Assembly: GCA_947095535.1 (NCBI GenBank)
Contig: OX352774.1
Location: 115,323,996-115,387,995, forward strand
Length of the DNA: 64,000 bases
Source: Poecilobothrus nobilitatus
Lineage: Eukaryota; Arthropoda; Insecta; Diptera; Dolichopodidae
Direction of reading: 5' to 3'
Positions 34,846 through 47,113 of the stretch are shown piece by piece. Position 1 is the first letter of the stretch; each line of letters begins with the position of its first letter. A model generated the notes under the pieces. The model was not told the origin of the DNA. It saw only the letters and a program-made list of their open reading frames with translations, and ran no database searches. The position numbers were made by a program, and so were the translations under genes.

Positions 34846-36446
34846 AATAAATTCAGCAAATTTTAAATTTTTAAATTTGACCGCCACATCCATTATGAAC
34901 TGGTCGCAGCGGTAAATTAAAAATAAATTATTAATCTTCTGTTGGCGTTTTCAATCTTTGTTTTGGAAAAAAAAATAAAAATAGGTACTCTTAATAAAAT
35001 TAAAATGCCTGAAAGTGAAAAGAGCAAAGTTTGTAGTACGCCTCATATTTATAAGAAAAAAATAATAGGCCGATTTTGTTCTTGACTTTGTTTTCATTAG
35101 TATAAAAGCTGGTAAAAGCTTCGTAACAGACTTTAAAGTAGTTTTGTTTATTTAGGTTGAAATTTAGACTTTTAAGCTAAATTCTCGGTATAACTGGTTT
35201 ATAACATAAAATATTCGAAATTTTTTTATTAATATAAAATTCGGCAGACTTAAATAATTATATTTCATAACAGAAGTCTGGAACTTACCAAATATTATAT
35301 AAATGGATATTTTTCTTAAAAAAAAAAAAAAACTAACATAGAAAATATCATTTTAGAAGCCTTCTCTCACAATAGATTTATAATTTTGTACCATTAAATT
35401 AAAAAGCTGTCGAAAACGACCGTCACAAAAAAAGGCCCCGAAAATTTATGAAATTTCATTATCAGAGACATGAATCTTTTATTAAATATACCAAAGACCT
35501 CTTCCAAAGTACATTTAAATAAACTAAATTCAGCAAATTTTTTTCAAGCAAAAAAAAAATAAACGCAAAAGACTTGAAAGTAGTTTTGGTAATTAAAGTA
35601 ATTTCGCGGCGAAAACAACTGTTTTTCATCGACATAAACATTTTTTTTTAAAACTAAAGAAAATAGAGAGTAAAATTTTAACAAATTTTAAAATTATTTC
35701 GATTATTGGGATTGTTTTAAATGTAACAAAAAAAAAATGTCGTAGCGGTTGGTGTTGGTTGGTTTTTCGCCGGTTTTTATTGTGCACTTTATATATGTGT
35801 TTCAAACAATTTTTAGATATCGGCACGAACTTTTTCCCTGAATGTGTTTTTAGCTTGGACTATTTTTTCTCAATGATTAAAAAACTGTCAAAAATTACCG
35901 CCACGAAGAAACGACGAGAAAAAATTAATAAACTGTACCTAACATTTTTAATTTTATGTGTCTAGATTTGTTTTATGTTTTTTTTCTATTACAAGTAAGT
36001 AAGTGATTTCAATGTTTTTTTAATGGTGCTGACATAAAAATGAAATTTTTAGGTAGTTTATTAAGGGAGTCAGTATGATAACGTAAATGTTTTTGAATCT
36101 ATAGAAATTGTGCAATTGCACAGGGGATTTTCTAGTATATATGTAATCTAATAAGTTATAATTTAAAATTAAAAACTACTTTGCAACGCACATGTCATTA
36201 TTGATTCTGAATAAAATTATGAACAATAAAATAATAAAAAAAGAACAAATCTTAAAACATTTAATTTTTTTTAATTTTCGTGCAACTCAAAAAAATGGTA
36301 TTAAAAATTCTAGTCGCGCAACTCGAGGCTCTAGTGTACATACAAAAATATGTATGTATATATATACATATGTATAATAATATGTACATACAGTCAATAT
36401 CGGTAATAACGACATTGAGCGGACCAACAAATTTGATCATTATATC

Positions 36447-36912
36447 CATAGATATATTAACTAATAGATGGGAAGTTTGGTATAGTCGTTTCTTTTCTTC
36501 TTATGTGTTTTCCTATCTTAAGGTATTCAGTTAAAAAAATACATATGCATTTTATAATATGTATACATTTCGTTCACTCAGCTGTTTATATTTATTAAAA
36601 TAATGTAAAGCAGTTTTTCGTAACCAGTTACATTCAGAGAATTTAAATTTTTATATTACTTAATAATTTATATATTTTGTTTTTAAAATTAAAATTTAAT
36701 ATAATTAAGGTTATTCAAAATTTTAACTACTTGTAAAGTAACAAAATAAATGATAAAATTCTTTTAAAAATTAGAAATGATATTATTCCACCTTTTAGGA
36801 ACCTGTTTCTGAGGAAACTAAAGCAATACATACGCATGGTTCACTCAGCTGTTTCTCAAAATTGGCTGAATATATTTTCTTCACTGCCTATCTATTAGTT
36901 AATATATCTATG
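36447..36912. mobile_element. MITE with 8-bp target duplication (hAT- or P-like), 466 bp
   Basis: The left end CATAGATATATTAACTAATA, GATGGG and the inverted right end CATAGATATATTAACTAATA, GATAGG differ at one position over about 26 bp. ATTATATC flanks both sides (36439-36446 and 36913-36920). The empty site is preserved in the opposite terminal repeat of the surrounding element (ATTTGATCGTTACATCCAAT, complement near 39405). Inside, GTTCACTCAGCTGTTT occurs twice in the same orientation (about 36572 and 36839). An 8-bp duplication fits hAT or P superfamilies; the CAT start slightly favours P. No coding sequence. Confidence 0.85.
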
Positions 36913-37277
36913 ATTATATCCGATAGGTGGTTATAATTTATAAACAATATCAACATTTTTTTTTTATAAATTAAAAGAAGTAGGTATTATTTATTTACAT
37001 ATAAGCAAAATACTCTTAGCTTTTTGCTCATTATTCTACGTTTTAATTATACATTTAAAATTCATTTATTCAGATATGTAAGTACCTCTATACCTACCTA
37101 CCTGTAATTACCTTTATATTTTTAATGTAACATGCACATCTAAATAAAAATGTTAGAAATATCAAACTAGCACCACGGCCAGGCGACAAGCAGGCGGCTA
37201 AAAGTAACGGGTTAATCGTTTGATTCTTTTTTTCGTAATTAAAAATAATGTATGTATGTATTTTTCTTTATTTTGGC

Positions 37278-37971
37278 CCTGATTTCGATAGTCATTTCAT
37301 AAAAATTTCATTTCATTTTAATAATTTTTTGCGATTTCGATAGTCCGGCAAAATGAAATGGAATTTAAAATTAAAATGATTTATATTTTTTTTTTAAACC
37401 GGCAATACTTTCTTATTTTAAGGTTTTGACTATACAAAGAAAAGCTATAAGTAAAAAATTAAGATTTAAAACACGTAGGTAGTTCCCAATATTATAATAG
37501 AAAAAAAGCAAAAAATTAAAAAAAGTCCCGAAAAGTGGTTCCCTTAGTTTTTGGGTTCTGTTTTTGGAGTGGGCTTAAAAGTTCAAGTTTCTTATTTTTT
37601 TTTTATGATATTTAAATTTTACTACAAAATCGCTGAGTACTGAGTACCTTTTTTTCTAATCATGTCGGAACGACTTCTAATTCACAAATGAATGGGCTTT
37701 CTTGCAACCTATGCTATCGTATAGTCATAGGTTACTTATAAAAATGCCTATATTCACATAAATATAAATAAAATACTTCATAATTTTTTCCTAAATCCAT
37801 TTTTACAAGCACTCATTTAACAATTTCAAAATGAGAAAATTTGATGTTTTAAAGGAGTATATTCATAAAAAATGACTACCAAAATCAGCTTCTTTTCATT
37901 TTTTATGACTATCGAAATCAAAAATTTTGTTTTTCATAAAAAATGAAAGTGATATGACTATCGAAATCAGG
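37278..37971. mobile_element. Inverted-repeat element with GATTTCGATAGTC repeats, about 694 bp
   Basis: The left end CCTGATTTCGATAGTCAT (37278-37295) matches the complement of the right end (37954-37971). Further copies of GATTTCGATAGTC lie inside in both orientations (about 37332 and 37902), and ATTTCATTTTAA/ATGAAA words surround them. I could not find a convincing target duplication, so the superfamily is open. It lies inside the pogo-like remnant. Confidence 0.6.
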
Positions 37972-38040
37972 ATCTTTGTGTTTATTTTTTCGTCGTTATA
38001 ACCGACAATTTTTTAGTTTTTTGTAAAAATGGTCGTTATA

Positions 38041-38370
38041 ATCAAGCGATGTCGTTATTTCTGATATCAATTTGTTTGAAATTATATGAACTTAAAACCG
38101 GGGCAATGTCATTGTAACCGATTTTTACTGTATATAATAAATGTATTTGTACTATCTGAACCAGGGGTGCAGAAGTGTTATAAATGTTACAGATTTTAAG
38201 AAATACAATCAAGCGATGTCGTTATTTCTGATATCAATTTGTTTGAAATTATATGAACTTAAAACCGGGGCAATGTCATTGTAACCGATTTTTACTGTAT
38301 ATAATAAATGTATTTGTACTATCTGAACCAGGGGTGCAGAAGTGTTATAAATGTTACAGATTTTAAGAAA
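38041..38370. repeat. Recent tandem duplication, 167-bp unit
   Basis: The segment starting ATCAAGCGATGTCGTTATTT is repeated at 38208, with no difference over the ~163 bp I compared. The unit contains the terminus ACCGATTTTTACTG plus about 75 bp of flank (ACCAGGGGTGCAGAAG). Confidence 0.9.
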
Positions 38371-39231
38371 GTGATTTTGAAAAATCGAGATTTTTTAAAG
38401 ACGAGATAAAATAATATGTACAAGCATTAGTCAGGCTCCTCAATAAATAAAATGTAACATGCAATTTCGAATAAATTTTTTAAATGATACATTATAAGCT
38501 ACTTAAATTTCTTAATATTTGTCTCTAAAGTTGCAAGTACTATATTTATTTGCAATGCAATTTCCAAAAATTAATATTATTATTATTACAGTTATATTAC
38601 AATTATAGGTACATACATACATTCATATGTACAAACATATCTATATTATTTTTTGTTTAAATTACTTTTATTCAATTTTTCAATAAATTCTTTAAAAAAA
38701 ATTTGCGGATAAGCGGATATAATAACACCGCTTATAATGAACTACATATTGTTTATAACGACATATTTTACTTAAAAAAAGAAAAAAATATGGATTACAC
38801 CGAAAAAATTAAAACAAAATAAAGAAAATACAATACTTACATTAGTTTTAACTACGAAAAATCGCATCATACGATTGACACGTTACTTATTTCCGTCTAC
38901 CTGACAGCTGCTTGTTTTGCGAGTTTGATATTTCTAATATTATTATTTACACACATATACATGGATATGTATATAATGTACATTTACATATTATGCATTT
39001 TGTTAGATATATTATTATTAGGTGATTTACTTTAAAACAATTAATCAACAAGTACCTATAAAATTATAGAAGTACTTGATCTTGAGGTATCTGAATGAAG
39101 GCTCATATTGTTTGGCGGCTACAGGCTAGTAAATAAAATAATAAACACAAAATTATTTTGTATCATGTTACGTTGGATGTAAAGTAGGTACATATTAATT
39201 TTTTTGATTTTTGTTAACATAAAAGCTTTAT

Positions 39232-39345
39232 ATTTACATACATACATACATAGGTACTTGTTAAATAAAGGCTTAAACAAATAAATATGTATATGTATGT
39301 AGTATATGTATGTATGTATGTAGTATATGTATGTATGTATGTAAG
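39232..39345. repeat. TACA/TATG microsatellite region
   Basis: (TACA)n at 39235-39251 is followed, after 45 bp, by two copies of a 21-22-bp unit AGTATATGTATGTATGTATG at 39301 and 39322. Confidence 0.8.
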
Positions 39346-39460
39346 TATTAATACTTTTTTTTATTTATAATACAAAATTATTAATTGTTTATAACAACAT
39401 ATTGGATGTAACGATCAAATTTGCTATTCCGCTCAATGTTGTTATAACAGATATTGATTT

Positions 39461-42400
39461 CAATGAAAATAGGAACTATATACATACATACATATGTATA
39501 GGTATATTTTTTGTTTTTGCGGATAAACTTCCAAGAACAGAATAGGTACTATAAAATATAATTTTGAAACGATATTTTCTTTATTCTGGAATAAATATCT
39601 CTCCGGAGCTACAGTCGTATGTACTTCGATTTGCAAGAGGTTCATTCAAATATTTGAAAGAGTTAACAAATCTGAACAAAATTTTGGAAATACATAATTA
39701 GTTAAAAAAAATTTCCTAAACATTTTTTTTTTAATTTTATTTCACAGTCACAGAAGTCCTATACTCAGTTGGACATAATCCGCTTATAAAATTTTTTTAA
39801 TGAATCGTCAGAACGAAACCAATTAACGAATTTCAAGTTTGTTGCTATAACAGTCCACTTCGCTACAATTTGAAGATAGTCGATCAAACAATTTTTAACG
39901 TTCAAACGGATTATAGAACCGAAAAACAAAATTGTGATTGATCTTTTTAAAGCTCAGAGAAACATTTATGTACCGTTAGGCTGTATAGTATGTACGGTGT
40001 AAGAATACACAGAGGAGAAACAAAAGGAAACTAATTCGGTTGACAAAAATAGGACTTTCAATTGCCAGATTGATTTGATTGTAGAAATGTTGTCATATTT
40101 TTTTGATATGGACGACGTTTTCGTCGTTTTTTCTACAATGAATTTTTATTCATGGTGGAGAAAATCCGAGTGACAAAAGAAAAAAGATTTGAAAACCCAT
40201 TATTCGAATTTGCTTTTCACGAATTTGCTTCGGTCGTTGTACCTGGTTATTTTGGTGTGATATGATGTGGAAGATAATCATGTAGTTCAGTTCTTTATTC
40301 ATATTATGTTCATAAAAGTATTTGATGCATAATGTTTTCTTTTTATTTTCATCCCATTATAAATCATAAATTACAGAAATATTTGTGAGAAAACTACTTT
40401 CTATGTGGTGATGTTTAAGACACCAAAACTCAATTAATGTTTTAAAATGCAAGGCGTCATTTCAAAACTCTTGGCATATGAAAATGTACTTTTTGAAACA
40501 TTATCGAAGATATAGGCACCTCTAATCTTAATAATTGAGAGGAAGCGTTGGAAACTAGGAAACTAACTAGAAACTTCTACCCATAAGGTCTTCAATCAGA
40601 AAACCGTGATATATTATGTTATGTTAACATTGCTTTTAAGGTTCGATAAAAGTAGATAAAACAAGAAGAATAATTCATTCAGAACAAATTAAAGAATTTT
40701 TATATCCAACAAAGATATCTAAAGATTTCTAAGAATTAAAAACAGCCAATTTTAAACAATGTATTTATTTATCCTATCTTAATCTCTAAATTAACAACTA
40801 AAAAATTTCAGATCATTGCGAATTCATTAGAATGAATTTTTCTTCAAATAAACAACATATTTTTGTTTTTTCTTATTCTACTATTAAATTTAGTATAACA
40901 GGTGATCTAAAGCTATTAGATATATTAAGAATTTTTTATTTGGAAAACAAACTTAAAAATTCAAGAAAAATTTTGTGACTAATAAATTCAAAATATTTTA
41001 GATATAAGGTAACTATAGAAAAAACAATTTTCATGCGATAAATTTTTTTTTTATGTTTTTCAATTTTCATTCTTGTATAACGCACATGGAAAACGCAACC
41101 TAAAAAAACCCATACACTTAGAACAAGTGTAGGAGAAAAAGAGATAAAAGCTAAGGATAGAAATCTGAAAACAGAAAACTATAAGATACATATTTGCATA
41201 ATTTTAAAATAGATTGTTTTTGTAGATATAAAAAAGTATTGTAATTACAAAAAAACAAAAAAAATTGCATTTCTATGATTTCTATGAATCTAAGAATACA
41301 ATCTTCAAATTTTTTATTATTTATTATGAGATATAAAGCCATTCTTGTATTTGAATAATACTGTTTCCATTCAACGATAAATGCATAGTACAAAGTAAAT
41401 ATAAGGTTTAATCCTCATAAATTAAAATTTCAAAAGCGAAAAGTAAACATTTAATTTTTGATTAAATCCATAAACAGCATATCCCACATATTAAAACAAT
41501 AGAAAAAAAAAACTTAAAATCAAAATACGTCTAACTGAAGCCATGTTTGGATCTTGAATAGAGAAACAGGTAAAGGAAGTTATTCGCGGAAAGATGTCAA
41601 CATTGGTAAGAAAAGTGTTCAATCTGTAATAGTCTTATAGAGTCTAGTCGTGATACTTATTATTAGGAAATATTATGATAAAGTTATCCGGAGACCGAAA
41701 TACATTTATGTTTAAGTTTCCCTTTTTATTTTCTACAACTAAAAAGTTACGAACAGGACAGATGAAGATGGAAGTTTGTTTTAATAATAGGTATGTTTAA
41801 ATAATATTAGAAACAACAATATTTCCCAAAGAATTTCATCTTAGATACAGCATTGGGATATTGAAGTCAGACAGGCAAATATGCATACAGATAGATATAT
41901 TACATATAGTTACAAAGAAACATAGAAAAAAAGTCCCGGCGGAAATTTATAGTTCAGTCTAATTTTTATTTAAAAAATTTTCTTACTTCTGGTGGATTGT
42001 TGATGATAAAAATCTTTAAGATGAATTGAAAAATGGAAGAAAAAAAAAAAATTTCATAAAATTTCATAATTTGAATTTTAATAAAAAAAATATTTATTAA
42101 AATTGAATAATATTAATTTTTTTTTTCACATTAATTTTTTTTTTAAAAAAAAATTTCTTCAGTCTTCTGATATGCAAACATATATACAATTTTTCTTTTA
42201 GCGTTTTTTCTTTGTTATTGCGCATTTTCGTTAATCTGTAAAATGCGATCAATTGTTTGTTTTTGTTTTTTTTTTTGCAACAAATTTTTCCCGGTTTCTA
42301 AGAAAATTAAAAATTGAAAAAACAAAAAAAGGGGAAAAAATAAAAATCAAAAATGAAAACTTTTAATCCAAAGAAAAACACAATATTATTATTATTATTA

Positions 42401-42580
42401 AAAAGTAAAGCTGCATAAACATAAATAATTTTACTACTTGAAGATTGAAAATGCTTTTTAAAAAATAAAATTCTATATTTTATTTAAGACACTCTTTAGA
42501 AATTCTGAATTTCTTTTCTTATTACCAATTCGTTAAAATTAGTTAAATAAATAAAGTTAAAGACGCCAAGTCTTTTTATC
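39461..42580. other. AT-rich stretch; one possible decayed transposon end
   Basis: CAGTTGGACATAATCCGCTT, ATAA at about 39766 looks like another pogo-type terminus (compare CGGATATAATAACACCGCTT near 38712), with no partner found. At about 40112-40127 ACGACG-TTTT-CGTCGT can form a hairpin. No supported coding region. Confidence 0.35.
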
Positions 42581-42981
42581 TTTTTTTGCTTGCCATCCTA
42601 TAAGGTGTATAACGCATGCATAAAGTCATTTATTATTCATATTTGATTCAATTACATATTTGAATACGTTTAAGATTCCAGAATCATTCATTTAATTAAG
42701 CCGTTGATTACTCGGGTGTAGCTATTGTACAAGACTATGACACGTTCCATTTTTATTCTACGCCATCTATTATCTTATACAAGAATTATTTTATTATATA
42801 TTACAATATGATATTAATTATAAGATATATATATATATACATACTTATTTTAAATTAAATTAAATTATACTAGTTATATATTATAAGAACATTTATATTA
42901 TTTTTATTAATCTATATGACAAAGCCACGATTTGAATCCGAATAAAAAGACCGGTGTCTTAACCACTACACTATTGGCTGG
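42581..42981 (-). repeat. SINE-B copy 2
   Basis: The minus-strand head CCAGCCAATAGTGTAGTGG, then TTAAGACACCGG, a poorly preserved anticodon arm and B box (GGATTCAAATC), the ~300-bp body (TTGATTACTCGG, CATCTATTATCTTATACAAG) and a tail with CCTTATAGGATGGCAAG before the A-tail. It aligns with 30645-31053 and 50162-50588 throughout. No target duplication could be identified, so one edge may be eroded. Confidence 0.8.
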
Positions 42982-43268
42982 ATTGGCCCATCTATCTTAG
43001 ATTAACTAAATTATCGTAGCTAGTTTTTTTATATATCTTTTAATAGTATACAATTAAAAGCATCGCATATACCTTCACTCTCATTTCTCGTTTGAGAGGA
43101 TTTTTCTTTTTCAGTTTCTAATTTTATTCTCTCTTGAACAATAATAAGAACATAATTGCACTGCAAAAACTTAAAAAATAATAAATAAAGAGAAATATAA
43201 AGAGAATTCAGAATAAAATAAAGAGAATTTAGTAAAATGCTTTAGAGCAGTAGAAACTCACACGTATA

Positions 43269-43898
43269 TTTTTTTTTCTAAGGGAGGTGGGAATCTTCCA
43301 AAGACACCAAGAATTACCCCTTGAAGGTGTCAGATACTTACTTACTTCCCACCTCCGCCTTTAGCCAATATAATGGGATGAAACCCTTACCTGTGAACGC
43401 AGTATATTGGCTAGGGATTTCGGACAGGAAATGAATGCGGAAACATTGAATTGGGAGTGGGACTGTAAGGAAACAATCCGCCTATTATTATTACTATTTT
43501 GCTAACAGTGACTGTATTCGTTAACAGTTAGATTCGTTATGCAGTAGTATATAACACCTTATTGCATCAGGTAATTATTGTAGGCAACCCCCAACTGTCA
43601 CTGTAGCAGCTGTTATTATTGGTATTAATATTATTATTCTTATTAATATTATAATTATTTTTGCTACACAGTCAGAGCCGTCAGCGGATTACAACGTGCA
43701 GTAGTATATAACACCTTACTGCATTATATAACTCAAGATAGCTCCACTGTAGCAGCTATTATTATTATTATTACTACTATTAATTATACGATATGAAATT
43801 ACTACATATTTTTTATTTATATGATCTGATCGGGGTTTGAACCCAAATAATCATTCGATTGAAAGTTTGACGATTTAACCACTGCACCATGAGTCAGA
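43269..43898 (-). repeat. SINE-C copy 1, tRNA-derived, with internal duplication
   Basis: The minus-strand head starts TCTGACTCATGGTGCAGTGG, then TTAAATCG (A box). It has a TCAAACTTTCAATCGA segment, a B box GGGTTCAAACCCC and GATCAGA, able to pair with the first bases as an acceptor stem. The body contains AGCTGCTACAGTG-type and TAAGGTGTTATATACTACTGC segments. The latter region is present twice (about 43541 and 43698, period about 157). The 3' part CCAATATACTG...CCCATTATATTGGC ends in GATTCCCACCTCCCTTAG and an A-tail (T at 43269-43277). Copies or parts are at 46675-47113 and 32562-32665. Confidence 0.75.
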
Positions 43899-46674
43899 TA
43901 ATATATTGCAAAATATTGTTGTTAGTTGTAGCAATGAAAATTGAACTTGGTTTCAAAAGGAACAAGAAGAATTTAACAATTTGACGTGTAAAATGTCAGA
44001 AACATCTGTCTAAAAAATATTCTGTAATCCCAATATAATCCCAAGCTCAATTTGAAAATTAATATCTTGTTGTATTATGTTATTGTTCCTCATTAATATT
44101 TTCTATTTCTAAATTACACTTTCTGAATTATTTTTTACCATTTTTAGTCCTTGTTCACCTTGAAATGGTTTCAAATTTTAACTGCGTTATATTGAAAAAA
44201 AGAAATATCATAAATTTTGAATATTCATTTTAAATTGATTCATAAATCATTTTTAAATCACTAATCGCAAATTCTGAACTGAAATAGAAAACCAAAGGAA
44301 AAAAAAACACCACTATATTTTCTGTTACTGTGAAAGAAAACCTTCAAATTATTACAAATTTAGAATTTAAAAAAAATTTTATTTTTTTGTTTTTTGTTAT
44401 AATAATTTTCATATGGTTTTCTCTCAATTATTATAGAAAATCATAAAAAAGACAAAATTTAGAATGCTGAAAACTATTAAAAAACTACTAAAGTGCCACA
44501 GTCACATTAATAAGGCGTTACAAGGCCATTTATTAATTTTTTTTTTAAATAACTGTGAATTACTCAAAAAAAAACTTTGTACAGTTTTTATTCTTTTTTT
44601 TTTTAATTTTTGTATCTTTCTTTTTATTTTAAACTGAAATTAAAAGTGAAAGGTACAGAGCTTAATATATACCTGGCTGTTCTTGTTGTGTTTTTTTTTT
44701 CTATATTTCCACCATTCAATTTTAACAGCAGTATTTAATTACGACAATGATTTAAGGTTGAAGTAACCGTATAGACAACGAAATAAAATTTTTTTTTGTT
44801 TTGTTTGGTTCTATCAAATTAACTTTTAATTGTGATGTTTATTTACTTGTATTACAACATTTCCCTCAATTCCTTCGAAGAAAAACAAACATAATTAAAG
44901 TGGAAAATCGCAAAAAAAAAACTAAAACTCAATAGCATAGCATTTAGCAGAAACGCTCAACGACAATGATAATGACGTGTCATGTCTTATGTTAAATGTT
45001 TTATTATTTTTATTATTTTTTTTTTTTTTTGTAATTCAATTAATTGATTCGAAATTATTATGACACATTAAAAATTTTATTAGAATTTAATTAGAGATCG
45101 TTGAAATTTAAATTGTAATTGTGATTTTATGATAAAATGACAAAAAATTTTAAAATTCTTTGGTGGGCGACATAAAATAAATAAAAATAAAATGTTTTAG
45201 GAATTCAGATGATCATACCTTATTTTAAATTATTAATCACAAGTATGAAAATAGTAGTTATTGCAATATTGAAGTTTTAAATATGGGTAACTGATGACAT
45301 GTGATTGATTTGGAAAAAAAATTGACATTAATCCAGAACTTTTCTGGAGAACTTTACAATTAATGTCCAAAAAAGTAAGACATTGATCCAAATATAAATT
45401 GTTTTTCTGGACTCGGACATGGTCCGCGCACTGGGTAACCATATGAAATCCGTAATATTTTTCCTAACTTTTTGAAAAACAAATGAATGTTAAAAATGTT
45501 TAAATTTAATTCTTTTTTTTTTTTGAAATTTGCTTATGTGGGGAATGAATTTGTTTTTAATCCTTCAACTTTTCTATTAACTCTTATTAATAAAGTTGAT
45601 GTGGTTTTAAATCTGATAATGATAATCTTAGTTTAAAATATTTGTTACTTAAGATATTATGTTACCTGTATATATTTCTAAGAACTATTAATTGCACATT
45701 TAATCGTTTGTGAATCAGGTATTTTATATAATAGTATCTCAAATCAACAACTTCATGTGTTTCTGCTTTACATGGCACTATAACAGAATAAACCAAAATA
45801 ACAACAGTTTAAGAGTATGTATCATAATATTATCTAAAGAATTTTAAAGCAAGTAATGCACATCCATGTAGAATCCATTTTAGTCATTTTGGGAAAATCA
45901 TTTTTAGTATGAATGTAGAATCATAACATTTTTTTTTTTTTTTTGGGTTACAAAAAGGGCGTTTTGATAAAAAGAAGTAGAAAATTCCACAATTTCTAAT
46001 GAAAAACATAAATTACGAAATTAAATTATTTTTTAAAGATTAAAGTGAACATTATATGGTTCTAACTATCTGTAGATATTATAAAAATTCTTCAATCTCA
46101 TCTTTACCTATAAAAAGTTTTTTTTTTTTTTATTATTACAAAGTTAAATATTTAATAGCAGTTACGGACTAATAAAATTAATGAAGTTAAATGTTACGTA
46201 CTTTTTTTTGCCATTTTAAGAAAAAAAAAATATTTTTTTAAGAGGTTGGTAATAAAAATATGTTAGTGAGCATGTTAAGGAATAAAAAAAAACCTTTAAT
46301 TTCTCTTATGAGTACATTTTTAAATAGTTAATTTTATTGGTAAAACATGAGCCATAACTATGAAAATAAATTTTAAACTTAGGGCTCACAAAAAAATGTT
46401 CACGTATTTTAAACCTCAAAATCACGCAAAATATTATCTGACCTGTAAAAGATATTAAAAACTAGTTATGAAAGTTTAATTCAACTTAAACCTAATATTT
46501 TTAGAATTATAAATTAGAATTTGCAATTTTTATAAACTGCGGTGCAAATGGAATATTCTTGATCAAACAGTGAAATAGTAATCTTTGACAGTGAATCTTA
46601 TTTGAAACTAATATTAGAATCAACCGAGTAAGTATTGGCCATATAATCTAAGCCAAAAAATAAATATTCCTTCA
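43899..46674. other. AT-rich stretch without recognised gene
   Basis: Long A/T runs are frequent (for example 45012-45030 and 45931-45944). Short open frames occur but none matches a family I know. Confidence 0.35.
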
Positions 46675-47113
46675 AATGACTCATAACGTAATGGTTAAGA
46701 TGATAATGGTTCAGTCTTTCAATCGGAAGGTCTTGGGTTTAAATCCTGTTCAACTTAAATAAAAAATATAAGTAGCCATTTCATATCGCAATTAGATATA
46801 TAGCGTATAATAATATTAATAATAATAATAATAAGAGCTGCTACAGTGGAGCAACTTTTTAACCTCATGTGATAATTGTTGATAACTTCGTTACAGCTAA
46901 TAGCAAAGTATTAGGTGGATTCATTGTTTTCTTTTACTCCCACTTCTCAATTTAATGTTTCCAAATCCTTGTTCTATCCTCTCGTACCTTTTTTCCTAGC
47001 CAATTTACTGTGTTAGCAATTAGATGGTAGAGGTATGTTTAGTTAATAAGAATTTGACACTACCAAGAATACCATTTTCTTTGTGTCTTTGAAAGACTGT
47101 CGCCTTCTTTAGG
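46675..47113 (+). repeat. SINE-C copy 2, single-unit form
   Basis: The head ATGACTCATAACGTAATGG, TTAAGATG, then TTCAGTCTTTCAATCGGAAG, a B-box-like GGGTTTAAATCC, an AATAATAATAATAA stretch, AGAGCTGCTACAGTGGAGC and the 3' part CCTAGCCAATTTACTG ... TTGTGTCTTTGAAAGACTG. This is the same order as the complement of 43269-43898 but without the internal duplication. The A-tail is not preserved. Confidence 0.7.

Larger units (their letters stand above)
33383..36336. mobile_element. Possible pogo/Tigger-like element remnant enclosing an F2 copy
   Basis: The left end has GCCTCGAGTTGTACG (33388-33402), followed by CGCGCAAGTCGAAAATCGCG and CAACTCGAAAC. The right end has CGCGCAACTCGAGGC (36315-36329), whose complement matches the left at 13 of 15 positions, with GTGCAACTC further inside. 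TA lies outside both ends (33381-33382 and 36337-36338). Repeated CGAGTTGCGCG-type words in terminal repeats are a pattern I associate with TcMar/pogo-type elements. About 770 bp of the interior is an F2 element, so the remaining 2.2 kb would be the element itself. No transposase motif is readable. Confidence 0.4.
36391..39460. mobile_element. Pogo/Tigger-like remnant with long terminal inverted repeats, hosting later insertions
   Basis: The left end, after TA (36389-36390), begins CAGTCAATATCGGTAATAAC, then GACATTGAGCGG...AAATTTGATCATTATATCC. After the MITE at 36447-36912 it resumes as GATAGGTGGTTATAA. The right end (39375-39460), complemented, reads AATCAATATCTGTTATAAC, ACATTGAGCGG...AAATTTGATCGTTACATCC, AATATGTTGTTATAA: about 80% identity over roughly 75 bp. 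Repeated GTTATAACGACAT words also occur at about 37990, 38030, 38052 and 38752. CAGT starts, TA targets and GTTATAACGAC repeats suit pogo/Tigger elements. A second right-end-like terminus, ACCGATTTTTACTG|TA, is at 38130. No transposase is recognisable. Confidence 0.5.
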
